NCBI GenBank assembly: GCA_963578605.1
Contig: CAUZEA010000051.1
Coordinates: 1 to 39,444, forward strand
Direction of reading: 5' to 3'
DNA: 39,444 bases
Source of the DNA: JAKVCB01 sp963578605
Lineage (GTDB): Bacteria > Planctomycetota > Planctomycetia > Pirellulales > Lacipirellulaceae
Under the pieces are notes generated by a model, which saw nothing but the letters and a program-made list of their open reading frames with translations, did not search any database and had not been told where the DNA came from. How positions within the stretch are numbered: the first letter of the stretch is position 1; each line of letters opens with the position of its first letter. This document shows, one piece after another, positions 8,691-17,040 of the stretch. Position numbers and translations under genes: made by a program.

Positions 8691-9341
8691 CTAGTACTTC
8701 CAGACCTCGTGAAGTGCTTCAGCCAGTTCCAGAGGACGGCTGAGCAACTGGGTAAAGCTTAGGGCAATCAGCACGGCTGCGGCCAGAAAAAAACTGACGG
8801 CGCGGGGGTTCGATTGCACCCGAATTGCCGACAGCTTTTTTGCCATCAGCGTCGCCAAACAACGCCAGCCATCGAGACTCTGACGGCCACCGCTGCTCGC
8901 CAGCGAAACGTTCCGCATGATGGAAAAACCATCGAGGTGCAACTGGATCCCGAGCTCCGGCAAGGTCAGACTGTCACCAGCCCAGCGGGCGTTGGAATCT
9001 AATTCTGCCGCGACCTCGGCCAATACAGGGTGCAATTCTTCGGCACTAATGTTGTAGATCACCAGCCGTGGCCGTGACAGCAAACCAAAGAGCCAAACCC
9101 AGAGCCAATAGAAGGAAAGCAGGAGCAACCATACATAATTGCCCATTTCCGCAACGGCGGCTTCGGGTCGAAAAAGCTCCAGCGGTCCGACAAGCATGAC
9201 TCCCGAGAGTGCCAACCCTAAGGTTGCCAGATCGCTGCTCCCGGTGGTCATCAATGGTTGCCGGCGCAGATTCAACAAGCCAAGTAACAACATGTATGCG
9301 GCCAGAGGAATTGCCGCAATTGTGAGGCGTAGGGGATCCAA
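8691..9341 (-). CDS. Hypothetical membrane protein, last gene of the M28 set
   Basis: Family not recognised. The 216-residue product has hydrophobic segments near residues 5-25, 40-57, 68-93 (rich in Trp and Leu) and 186-206, with a soluble stretch of about 90 residues between the third and fourth (LVIYNISAEELHPVLAEV onwards). It probably sits in the inner membrane with one small globular domain. The start is TTG at 9341 giving MDPLRLTIAA; a GGAA lies eight bases upstream. The gene begins 39 bases after the preceding membrane-protein gene on the same strand, so the three genes 10835-8691 look like one transcript. Confidence 0.7.
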   Translation of the reverse strand: MDPLRLTIAAIPLAAYMLLLGLLNLRRQPLMTTGSSDLATLGLALSGVMLVGPLELFRPEAAVAEMGNYVWLLLLSFYWLWVWLFGLLSRPRLVIYNISAEELHPVLAEVAAELDSNARWAGDSLTLPELGIQLHLDGFSIMRNVSLASSGGRQSLDGWRCLATLMAKKLSAIRVQSNPRAVSFFLAAAVLIALSFTQLLSRPLELAEALHEVWKY

Positions 9342-9380
9342 GCGTGATTCCAGTTCGTTTTCAGGGGAACGTAATGTCGA

Positions 9381-9779
9381 TTATTCCAGCTTGTCTTGGA
9401 CAGCTTTCAGTTCTTGGGCGAGCTTGATCTGGGCTGCACGTTGGTTACCCCGGAGCCGTTGGTAATACAATCCAGTTGCAAAGGCGTCGAACACGGCAAG
9501 GAAGACGATCAAGGCACTCGCCAGTAAGAGGATGAACAGGTAGATCGTGATCGGCAGAGACCGGATCGGCACAAGGGGGCGAATCGCAATTGCCGCCCCG
9601 AGAAGCCCAATCAACCCACTTGCCGTCATCCGCCGATAGTACTGCGAGTTAGCGAATAGGCGGGCATGATCCTCCAGCCCGCTTGCAAATTCCACACGTT
9701 GCCTGGCACGCCAATGGGAATTTATCAGCAATCCCGACAGTCCCAGCAGCAATAACGCAAAGATGTTGGTGACGAGCAC
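9381..9779 (-). CDS. Hypothetical small membrane protein
   Basis: Family not recognised. With the GTG start at 9779 the product has 132 residues and opens directly with a transmembrane segment (LVTNIFALLLLGLSGLLI). Two further hydrophobic segments follow (GLIGLLGAAIAI, and TIYLFILLLASALIVFLAVF), then a charged helical C-terminal tail (QIKLAQELKAVQDKLE) likely in the cytosol. An in-frame TTG at 9833 directly abuts the stop codon of the upstream peptidase gene and would add 18 polar residues; I cannot exclude it. The protein is of the same general kind as its downstream neighbour, so the two may form one membrane assembly. That is inference from order alone. Confidence 0.65.
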   Translation of the reverse strand: MLVTNIFALLLLGLSGLLINSHWRARQRVEFASGLEDHARLFANSQYYRRMTASGLIGLLGAAIAIRPLVPIRSLPITIYLFILLLASALIVFLAVFDAFATGLYYQRLRGNQRAAQIKLAQELKAVQDKLE

Positions 9780-9833
9780 GTTGGGGCACCGAGGGTTAGT
9801 GGGTTGCGCCGCGTGACCGAGGGGATCGCACAA

Positions 9834-10835
9834 CTAGTTCAGACTGTTCAGCCATTCATACACAACCCAGCCCACTTTTGCCAGCGAGGTGCCTGAGCAA
9901 TGTTGTGGCACATCACCCTCGGTGTGCCAATACGGATAGTCGAAATCGATGATATCGCAGGTGGGAATTTTGGCATAGTTGTGTAGTGGCAAATGATCAT
10001 CCCGAACTAGATGCTTTGGCTTGGCGATAAATTCTTTGACACCCAAACGCTTGGCAGTTGCCCAAATCTGCGCGACCAGTGGGCGGGTGTCACGCCACTG
10101 GACACTATTGCGCTCCTGGTAAATTTGCAAGTCGGCATCTCCTACCATGTCCAAGAGAACTCCCCAGCGATAGGGGTGCGCAGGCGGGTTGGTGGCGTAT
10201 TGCCGGGCGAACCATTCACTTCCCAGGAAATAACGATCACCCCGCCGATCATTGAAGACAAATTCTTCACCATCGAAAAGTACGAAATCAACACCGTAAT
10301 TCCCTGACAATGCAGGCATCAGATGGGCAAGTTCCATCAGCACTGCCGTGCCACTACCACCATCGTTGGCTCCCACGAATTTTCCATTTTTGCGGCGCGT
10401 CGGATTGGGATCTCGATCTGGTAGTGGGCGGGTGTCGTAGTGTGCGCAGAGCAGAATGCGGTGTTCTCGTTCCGGGTGCCAGCGCACAATCAGGTTGGCC
10501 ATCGAGACCGGGGCGCCCGTTTGTGGATTTTTGGCACGAAATCGTTGCCGAGTTACCTGCCCTCCAAGTTGTTCAAAATGGTTCACCAACAGTTGCTGTT
10601 GTTGGTTCATTCCTGGCGACCCGCTATACCGCGGGCCAAGGTTGCATATTTTCTCCAGGTAGCTTGCAACCCGTTCCGAGTTGAGCGGGTTTTGCAAAGC
10701 ATCCTCAGCAACGGCAGTCGAGGCCAGCCCGAGGGACAGCAGCACCGTTGCCAGTAATGCTAGCACCGGGAGTGGTAGTTGTCTTTCAGGATTCAACGTT
10801 GGTCGGCCTGTCATCGGTAGGGTATCGTTTCCCAT
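9834..10835 (-). CDS. M28-family peptidase, glutaminyl-peptide cyclotransferase-like
   Basis: This is a zinc-dependent M28 fold enzyme of 333 residues with an N-terminal hydrophobic signal (about residues 20-43, ending STAVAE), hence probably exported. Candidate metal ligands and catalytic residues are visible: His132 and Asp134 in AHYDTRP, Asp158 in GANDGGSG, Glu190/Glu191 in DGEEF, Asp229 in LLDMVGD and His304 in YWHTEGD. RDDHLPL (residues 278-284) followed by WHT is the pattern of glutaminyl cyclases, which turn N-terminal Gln into pyroglutamate, rather than of plain aminopeptidases. It heads a leftward set with two small membrane proteins; the next possible start lies directly after its TAG. 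Substrate is unknown. Confidence 0.88.
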   Translation of the reverse strand: MGNDTLPMTGRPTLNPERQLPLPVLALLATVLLSLGLASTAVAEDALQNPLNSERVASYLEKICNLGPRYSGSPGMNQQQQLLVNHFEQLGGQVTRQRFRAKNPQTGAPVSMANLIVRWHPEREHRILLCAHYDTRPLPDRDPNPTRRKNGKFVGANDGGSGTAVLMELAHLMPALSGNYGVDFVLFDGEEFVFNDRRGDRYFLGSEWFARQYATNPPAHPYRWGVLLDMVGDADLQIYQERNSVQWRDTRPLVAQIWATAKRLGVKEFIAKPKHLVRDDHLPLHNYAKIPTCDIIDFDYPYWHTEGDVPQHCSGTSLAKVGWVVYEWLNSLN

Positions 10836-11044
10836 CGGTTCACGCGGGTTGGCTAAATTGATAGTAGTTGTGATATTCTACGGTTGGCCGGAGTGGCGAG
10901 CGAGTGTGCTCTTCTAGCTATGGTCATTCGGTCCCAATTAATCTGTCGGTCTACCCGCTTATTTCCTAGAATCTTGGCCGGTTCAAGCTCTACTTGGCTG
11001 CTTCCCACAGCGGAATTACGGCGTTTTTGCCCGGAAGGAAAGCG

Positions 11045-11662
11045 ATGCTCTACGATCCCTACCAGCGTGTTCAGCAAATAACCACTTTGCAGCGTGACAC
11101 GGTGGAGCGTTGGCACCACTGTGAGCTGGACAATTCCTATGATGGGTTGCTGTGGGTCATCTGCCGGCAGCACCAATACAACTTTCTGCTGTGGCATGAA
11201 GAAGATATTGCCCGCAGCGGTGACGTGGGGGATTTCCGCGTGGCCGAGGTTAAAAGAGCGATCGATGGCTATAACCAGCAGCGCAACAATTGGATCGAAC
11301 GAATCGACGAGGCACTCATTCAGGACTTGGTGACTAATGAGGTCCGCCCACAGAAGGACGCCCAGCTGAATACGGAAACTCCTGGAAGTGCTATCGATCG
11401 ACTCTCGATTATGTCACTGCGGATTTATCATTTGAAAGAACAACTTAACCGTCGCAATGTAGACCAGGAACATTTTGACAAAGTCAGGGAGCGGATTAGC
11501 CGCTGCGAACTTCAGGCTACAGACTTGTCGGAATCGCTTGCGGAACTGCTGGCGGACATCTTTTCAGGTAGAAAACTGCTAAAGGTGTACCGGCAAATGA
11601 AGATGTACAACGACCCGACCCTGAACCCGTATCTCTACAAATCGAATCGCCTTGCCGGGTAA
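11045..11662 (+). CDS. DUF4254 domain protein
   Basis: The 205-residue product matches my memory of DUF4254, a helical family of unknown function often seen near glycosyltransferase genes in planctomycetes and Bacteroidetes. Recognisable parts are the N-terminal HHCELDNSYDGLLWVICRQH, the middle RAIDGYNQQRN and the signature LNTETPGSAIDRLSIMSLRI near residue 110. There is no signal peptide or membrane segment, so it is cytosolic. ATG 11045 follows GGAAGGA at 11033-11039 with good spacing, which sets the start; an in-frame ATG at 10994 lacks such a site. The next gene, a GT4 transferase, starts about 80 bases downstream on the same strand and may be co-transcribed. Confidence 0.88.
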   Translation: MLYDPYQRVQQITTLQRDTVERWHHCELDNSYDGLLWVICRQHQYNFLLWHEEDIARSGDVGDFRVAEVKRAIDGYNQQRNNWIERIDEALIQDLVTNEVRPQKDAQLNTETPGSAIDRLSIMSLRIYHLKEQLNRRNVDQEHFDKVRERISRCELQATDLSESLAELLADIFSGRKLLKVYRQMKMYNDPTLNPYLYKSNRLAG

Positions 11663-11742
11663 GCGCGTGTTGGCAAAGTTGGTCACCACCTCACGCAACA
11701 TGTTGTAAGGTGGACTCACAAATCGCAACTGTTCCAGTCACC

Positions 11743-12864
11743 ATGGGTCATCCTGCCCACAGTTTTTCGCTATTCGCCCCAACGCCTTCGGACGCGGCGA
11801 GTCGGCATCGCATTGTACAGGTGATTACACCATCCCGTTATTCCGGTGCCGAACGCGTACTGGCTCGGCTCGTACCACGACTGGAAGCACGTGGCCATGC
11901 GTTGCATTCCATTTGCAGCCGTCACAGTCCCGCAATTGCTGAATTCCGCATGGCGGGACTTGCGATTGAGCCCGCGGCAATAGGTGGGAAAGCCAACCTG
12001 TTGGCTCCCCAGGTCTTACAGAGATTTGCTCATCGATATCGAACCGATTTTTTCCACACCCACTTGTCATCGGCGAGTTGGTGGGCAGGTTGGTTGGAAA
12101 AATTCGGCGGGACTCCCTCGCTCGGGCATGTCCATGGATTTACGTCGGCTATCTGGCACCGGTCGCAAAAACACCTAGTTGCTGTTTCGCAGGCGGTGAA
12201 AATGCATCTTGTCGAGCAGGGGATTCAAGGGGACCGCATCACGGTTATCCACAACGCAGTCGACCCTACCGATATCCAACCCCAGCGGTTACCTGCCCGA
12301 GTTCGTGAGGAACTGGGTGCCGGGCCGAAGACCCCAGTGATTGGCTGTTTTGCACACTTGTCCCCCAAAAAAGGTTGGGCAGACCTTTTCCGCGCGATCC
12401 CGATTGTGCTCCGCTCGTTCCCGCAAGCGCAATTCTGGTGTGTTGGTGCAGGGCCGCTCCGTGAGACACTGCTGGCCGAAGCGGACCGGGAGGGATTTGT
12501 CCAACAGCTACGGATGACTGGTTTTCGACGCGATGTAGCCGATTTGATGCGCGCGGTTGATGTTGTGGCCTTGCCTTCGCATCGGGAGCCCTTGGGTCTT
12601 GTCTATGTTGAGGCAGGCTTGCTTTGCCGCCCTGTGATTGGCTGCACCACCGGCGGAGCCCCAGAGGTTATCGAGCACAACGGAAATGGCTTGCTCGTGC
12701 CGCCCAAAGCTCCACAGGCCCTGGCTGCTGCGATGATGACGCTGCTGGACAATCGCAGGCACGCAGAGGCCCTGGGGCGACGAGGGCGAGAACGAGCCCG
12801 TTCTGATTATTCGTGGCCTGGGTATTTGGACCAACTCGAAACGGTTTATGCGCGTTTTGCCTAG
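11743..12864 (+). CDS. Glycosyltransferase family 4
   Basis: This is a GT-B fold retaining glycosyltransferase, probably acting in the cytosol on a nucleotide sugar and a lipid-linked or surface glycan. The N-terminal acceptor domain starts RIVQVITPSRYSGAERVLARL. The HGFTSAIWHRSQKHLVAVS stretch and the linker VIHNAVDP follow. The C-terminal donor domain contains IGCFAHLSPKKGWADL and the family E-x7-E motif around SHREPLGLVYVEAGL, then TGGAPEVI. From ATG 11743 the length is 373 residues. A GTG at 11710 is in frame and adds 11 residues; neither has a clear Shine-Dalgarno, though TAAGG overlaps the GTG. It faces a convergent GT9 gene 91 bases away. Confidence 0.9.
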   Translation: MGHPAHSFSLFAPTPSDAASRHRIVQVITPSRYSGAERVLARLVPRLEARGHALHSICSRHSPAIAEFRMAGLAIEPAAIGGKANLLAPQVLQRFAHRYRTDFFHTHLSSASWWAGWLEKFGGTPSLGHVHGFTSAIWHRSQKHLVAVSQAVKMHLVEQGIQGDRITVIHNAVDPTDIQPQRLPARVREELGAGPKTPVIGCFAHLSPKKGWADLFRAIPIVLRSFPQAQFWCVGAGPLRETLLAEADREGFVQQLRMTGFRRDVADLMRAVDVVALPSHREPLGLVYVEAGLLCRPVIGCTTGGAPEVIEHNGNGLLVPPKAPQALAAAMMTLLDNRRHAEALGRRGRERARSDYSWPGYLDQLETVYARFA

Positions 12865-12955
12865 CAGCGACTGTCGACTGCGAGCTGAATATGACGACAA
12901 CGTTGTCGGTTGTGTGTGTCGCTTGTAACGCTCCTGTTGGTTGGCATCCGTCGGT

Positions 12956-14014
12956 TCAACCACAGCGGCGAACCGTGTTTGCTATGAGCAACTGGTCACA
13001 AGCTTCAGAGACCATCTCAACCGAAATTTCTCGCATGGCCGAATCGTCGGTATTTTTCCGGTGTCGTGAGCGACCTTCGTCGAGGCGAACTTGCAGACGG
13101 GTATTGTGTGATCCGTACGCGCCGCACCACTCGGCGCGGCTTGGACCGTGCAAGCTAATTGCGGGTGTCCCGACTGCAACTGCCAGATGCATTGGGCCGG
13201 TATCGGAACCAACAAAAAGTCTTCCGTTACGCGTCAAGGCGGCGAGTTCGGTGATGGAGGTCGCCGGTGCCACGATTGCGCTACCGGCGCTTTCGGTAGC
13301 AATCGTTTTGGCCAATTCCCGCTCTTGATCTCCGGCCCAAACGACAACGCTCGGTAACTGATGTTTGCAAATCAAGTGCCTGGCGACCTGCCCATATCTC
13401 CGGGCAGGCCACAATTTTGAGGGCCAGCCTGCGCCCGGACTGATAAGTGCGAACTGCTGGTTGGTCAACCTCTTTGAACGCTGGAAGTTGGTGATGGATT
13501 GGATTGCCTGTTTTTGATCAGGTACGTCAAATTTTACCTTAGGCGATTCGATCCCAAATGGCTGCAGCATGCCCAAATAGTGATCAATGACGTGTTCTCC
13601 ACCTGGCTCGACCAATACATTATTAAGCCACTTGCTCAGCTCACGACCGTCGCAGCCTGCTTTTCCAACCCTCCATCGTGCACCGGACAAGCGAGCGGCA
13701 AGCCCACTTTTGGTCAGACATTGCAAGTCGAGTGTCGTATCGAAGTTGAGTCGGCGTAGTCGTCGTCGAAGCCGGATCACTTCGCGGGGGGATTTCAGCC
13801 AGTGCCTCGGCAAGCGAATCAATTCATCCAAAGCCTTGTGGCCTTCCAGAAGATCACCTGCCGAACCTTCGACGGCCCAGCCGATAAAAGCGCGGGGATA
13901 ACTTTCGCGTAGCGCGCAGAGCACCGGCAAGCCATGAATGACATCGCCCAAGGCGGTGAGACGAACAATCAGGATACGGTGAGGCAGATTGTGGTTGTTG
14001 CTGGACAAAGGCAT
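12956..14014 (-). CDS. Glycosyltransferase family 9, ADP-heptose:LPS heptosyltransferase-like
   Basis: GT9 enzymes add heptose or related sugars to lipopolysaccharide core at the cytosolic face of the inner membrane. The 352-residue product has the N-terminal family motif RILIVRLTALGDVIHGLPVL (residues 13-32), the mid-chain LQCLTKSGLAARLSGA, and the C-terminal nucleotide-sugar site ISPGAGWPSKLWP and GSDTGPMHLAVAVGTPAISL. The Asp in LGDVIHGLP is the catalytic position in WaaC. The C-terminal 30 residues (after RSRHRKN) are less conserved. ATG 14014 has no obvious Shine-Dalgarno. It lies divergent from the decayed glycosyltransferase and belongs to the surface-polysaccharide block. Confidence 0.9.
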   Translation of the reverse strand: MPLSSNNHNLPHRILIVRLTALGDVIHGLPVLCALRESYPRAFIGWAVEGSAGDLLEGHKALDELIRLPRHWLKSPREVIRLRRRLRRLNFDTTLDLQCLTKSGLAARLSGARWRVGKAGCDGRELSKWLNNVLVEPGGEHVIDHYLGMLQPFGIESPKVKFDVPDQKQAIQSITNFQRSKRLTNQQFALISPGAGWPSKLWPARRYGQVARHLICKHQLPSVVVWAGDQERELAKTIATESAGSAIVAPATSITELAALTRNGRLFVGSDTGPMHLAVAVGTPAISLHGPSRAEWCGAYGSHNTRLQVRLDEGRSRHRKNTDDSAMREISVEMVSEACDQLLIANTVRRCG

Positions 14015-14168
14015 GCGTCGTGGTATCAGTCTGGCGCGGGGCCCATTGTTGGTGATTGGGGGAACTGGGATACGGCAAGACCTCTTACTCGGATGGCAAA
14101 AGCGTTATACAACAATGAGGCAAACCGCTGTACAGCAACCGTGGCGGTCTTTCCTGTTGTGAGCCATT

Positions 14169-14567
14169 ATGACCGAATCAAACGCTGCCATGCACGACAG
14201 CAGCCTTGCTGGTGACGGTTCGATTCGTCTCGTGGTCCAAGAGCCCTGCCTGGCAAAACACCGCGTCCCCGTTTACCGAGAATTGGCTTCCCGACCCGAG
14301 ATCGAACTCAGACTCGTCTATGGCGAGCTTCCGAATTTACCCAATGTGGAGCCGGAAGGCTTCCTTGGCGAGTTGACCCCGATGAAGATCTGCCACCTTG
14401 GGTGACATCCCGTCTACTAGCATCAGGCGCAGTACGATTACGCGCACCCGAGCACGACCGACGTTCTTGTTCTCCAATGGGACGTACATTATGCGAGTTT
14501 GATCCCGCAATCGGGTTCCCCCATTCTCTGGGGATATGGCTATTCGGCAGATCAAACTGGACGCTGA
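14169..14567 (+). pseudogene. Decayed N-terminal part of a glycosyltransferase, two in-frame stops
   Basis: The frame opening at ATG 14169 reads like the N-terminus of a GT4-type glycosyltransferase (IRLVVQEPCLAKHRVPVYRE, then IELRLVYGE). It meets TGA at 14403 and TAG at 14418. The same frame then continues with protein-like sequence, DVLVLQWDVHYASLIP (14460-14507) and SPILWGYGYS, which fits the continuation of this family (usually followed by the donor domain). It ends at TGA 14565-14567, only nine bases from the end of the convergent polymerase gene. Two point nonsense mutations plus loss of the C-terminal two thirds (about 250 residues) indicate a pseudogene. The family assignment is from memory of the motif. 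Confidence 0.7.
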
Positions 14568-14575
14568 ATGATCGA

Positions 14576-15991
14576 TCACATCGGGGACGATTCCCGCCCT
14601 GATTTTACGCGGCGGACATAATTGCTGACTCGGCCAAATCGCGGGTAGTTTACCACATGGTCGGTGCGAGGGTATTCGGTACCAGGCCCAAATAGAAGCC
14701 CGCTAAGAAATTTGAGCATAAGAAACGCGAACACACATCCGATAAGCATCCACGTCATGACATCCATTGAGCCACGCGGAAATCCAGTGATGTGGCCGCT
14801 GCTTGCCGCCAGCAGCCCAATGAGAAATGGGTTGGTCGACTGACGGATCATCAGCTCATCGAAGAAACGAAGTAATCCCCCGATGATCGCACCATAAACA
14901 AAAATCGGGAAAAGCCCACCGTCATGATAACCATAAGCAACCGGATTGATTGACCATTTAACGCTTCCATAGCCGTAAAATCCGTAACGCTGTTTGCCAA
15001 TCTCGGGGACTGTCTTTCCTAGCGATTCAGGTTTTCTCAGTGGCCATAATACGCGCGGGATTGGATTTGCCAAAATGTTGTAAACCACGAAAAAGGGTGA
15101 ACCGTCTCTTGACCGATCAATCCCAGTAAAAGTGTGAATCGTCAGGAGGGCCATTTCCACTGAAGGTTGCGAAATGTTGTATAGATTTGACTGTGCAGCA
15201 GATCCGAGTCCGCGGGCGAGCAATTGGAGCGACTCTACGGCACGTTCCATACCCCCCTGGTTGCCGGCGCGGTGACGCACCTGGCCGAATCCTTGCAGCA
15301 GTAGCCAGGCTCCCACGACCGCAAATCCAAGTAACCACAGTGCGACCAAACGGGGCTTGTAACGCATCCAAACCCAATAGCCGTAAATTATCGCTGCCAT
15401 CAAGATTCCCGCAAACTGGCGACGTCCACTTCCGAATGAAACGGAGAGGAGAATCGCCAACCCACCCACAACCAGCACGTTCACAATGCATAGGGGATTC
15501 GATCTGTCGAGGTGCCATGCCGCCAATGCGAAGACAAAAGCAAAGGGTCCCAAATGAATAAAGATCTTGCCGATAAGCTGAGTGACCACGGGAATCTGAG
15601 TTGGAAATAGTGGAATCATCGCCAAGGCGATCGTGATTATCGACAAGATCAACATGGTTGCTGTGTTTATCAGTGGCCACTTGCGCAGGAACCTGCCTGC
15701 CATTCGCCGGGGAAAACGCCACAACAGATAGGTCAGCAGAATCGCCGCGAAAAAGACAGCAAATCCCACAAAAAGCTTGTAGTAAACACTCGAAGGGTAG
15801 GTGACCATGTGCGGCGTGCTAGCCGCACGCATCCCTGAAACACCAATGAAAAGTGCGGTGCCACCCAAGTAAAAGTTGGACGGCAGAAACAAGTCACGCC
15901 TGCCAATGAAGTACCCCACAATCATAATTGTGGGGCAACCCAATGCTATCAAGGCACTGAGTCGGTAGAGTGTTTCGTCAATAGAGGTCAT
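14576..15991 (-). CDS. Polytopic membrane protein, O-antigen polymerase/ligase-like
   Basis: The 471-residue product has about ten to twelve hydrophobic segments and resembles Wzy-type oligosaccharide repeat-unit polymerases, which join glycan repeats at the outer face of the inner membrane. Supporting features are the many transmembrane helices, a large extracytoplasmic loop of about 100 residues in the second half (RHRAGNQGGMERAVESLQLL through PRVLWPLRKPESLG), and a YGYHDGGLFPIFVYGAIIGG helix near the C-terminus as in O-antigen polymerases. Sequence motifs of this class are weak, so the call rests on topology and on neighbours encoding GT4 and GT9 transferases. ATG 15991 has no strong ribosome binding site. 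The C-terminal tail is basic and probably cytosolic. Confidence 0.72.
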   Translation of the reverse strand: MTSIDETLYRLSALIALGCPTIMIVGYFIGRRDLFLPSNFYLGGTALFIGVSGMRAASTPHMVTYPSSVYYKLFVGFAVFFAAILLTYLLWRFPRRMAGRFLRKWPLINTATMLILSIITIALAMIPLFPTQIPVVTQLIGKIFIHLGPFAFVFALAAWHLDRSNPLCIVNVLVVGGLAILLSVSFGSGRRQFAGILMAAIIYGYWVWMRYKPRLVALWLLGFAVVGAWLLLQGFGQVRHRAGNQGGMERAVESLQLLARGLGSAAQSNLYNISQPSVEMALLTIHTFTGIDRSRDGSPFFVVYNILANPIPRVLWPLRKPESLGKTVPEIGKQRYGFYGYGSVKWSINPVAYGYHDGGLFPIFVYGAIIGGLLRFFDELMIRQSTNPFLIGLLAASSGHITGFPRGSMDVMTWMLIGCVFAFLMLKFLSGLLFGPGTEYPRTDHVVNYPRFGRVSNYVRRVKSGRESSPM

Positions 15992-17040
15992 GCAACATCG
16001 TCAAACTGTTTTGTGGGGAAGTTTCACCGGGAGGGCCGAAGGGCAAATTTGCTGTGTTTTGCTTGCCACTTGTCGTTTCACTCTACCGCCAGTGTAGCCC
16101 GTAATTTCAGAACCGTCTGCCAATTGGTTTGGCTTGATTCGCTGCTGAAATTCGCAGCAAATGAGTACCCAGCACGACTCCAACTACGAACAGGCCACGC
16201 CGCCAGTCAATTGCCGTTGGTGCCGATCTTTCCGATCGTGCCGGTTAAATTCGACAACCCTGCACACCGCACCATGAGGCGTAGTAGCCAGAGCCTTACC
16301 GCTGCTGGTGCGTGTCTGGCAGGTAGCATCTGGATGATCCGCTGCTTGAATCCCACTCGCTAGCCCTTCATTTAGTGTTCGGCAGCGATGCCCACTCGTA
16401 GAAATTTTAGTCTCCCAGGTCCGACGTTCCAAAGAGGAGCCGTTCAGTTGTCACAGCCAGTTCGAGGCGTATATTCCGACGCGCCATGAAAAAGCCATTA
16501 AAACACGACGGGCTTACCGTGAACGAACCATTAGCCGGTATAACACTCACAGTTGAACGACGCTTGTTTTTGTCGTCGGTTGTCTACGTTCCGGAACCAG
16601 TTAGCGCCAGGGAGCGCTTGCAGTAAACCTCTAGATCTCTCTGATGGTTGACAAAATGCAGTCCTGTCCACAGAGGATCAGGCAGGGTCAAAGTGGTCAT
16701 GTCGCAACATGCGGTTTTGGCGGTTATTCGCTTTCGACTTGACCTGTTTTATTGTTGGTTGCCTGACGAGCGGTCAATCACCCTGCTTGCGTTCCGGTCA
16801 ACCAAAGAATGATGAATTATCTGCGATTTCGGTTGTTTGGAAAGACTTGAGCAAGGTTCGAGTTTTTTCAGTCCTGTGCTTCATCTGGCCTGCGGTCCTT
16901 CAAGAAATCGACTGGGAGGTTGTGAGCACGCATCCTTATGCTGGAATTGCGTCGGGAGCGTATTGACGTAACGTTGCCCTTCACCTATGTTTACGATGAC
17001 TGTTTTCACTTTTTTGGCTATATGACCGACGGAAATAACG
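15992..17040. other. About 1 kb without a supported gene
   Basis: Reading all frames gives only short unsupported ORFs. The longest is 16709-16966 on the plus strand (85 codons, MRFWRLFAFDLTCFIVGC, no ribosome binding site). A 46-codon plus-strand ORF at 16486-16626 (MKKPLKHDGLTVNEPLAGIT) also has no close Shine-Dalgarno. Neither resembles a known protein. The right end holds the promoter of sat. The stretch may be debris from rearrangement beside the polysaccharide block. Confidence 0.5.
16963..16991 (+). promoter_or_regulatory. Sigma-70 type promoter for sat-cysC
   Basis: TTGACG at 16963-16968 and TATGTT at 16986-16991 are separated by exactly 17 bases. The expected transcript start near 16998 leaves a leader of about 43 bases before ATG 17041, with GGAA at 17030-17033 as the ribosome binding site. 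Confidence 0.6.

Noticed and set aside
14403..14420. Programmed stop-codon readthrough or recoding
   Set aside because: No selenocysteine or pyrrolysine features are seen, the downstream domain is truncated, and TAG ends ordinary genes in the window. Decay is simpler.
16709..16966. 85-codon ORF with a lipobox-like FIVGC
   Set aside because: No ribosome binding site, no known homology, and it overlaps the sat promoter. Kept only as part of the gap note.
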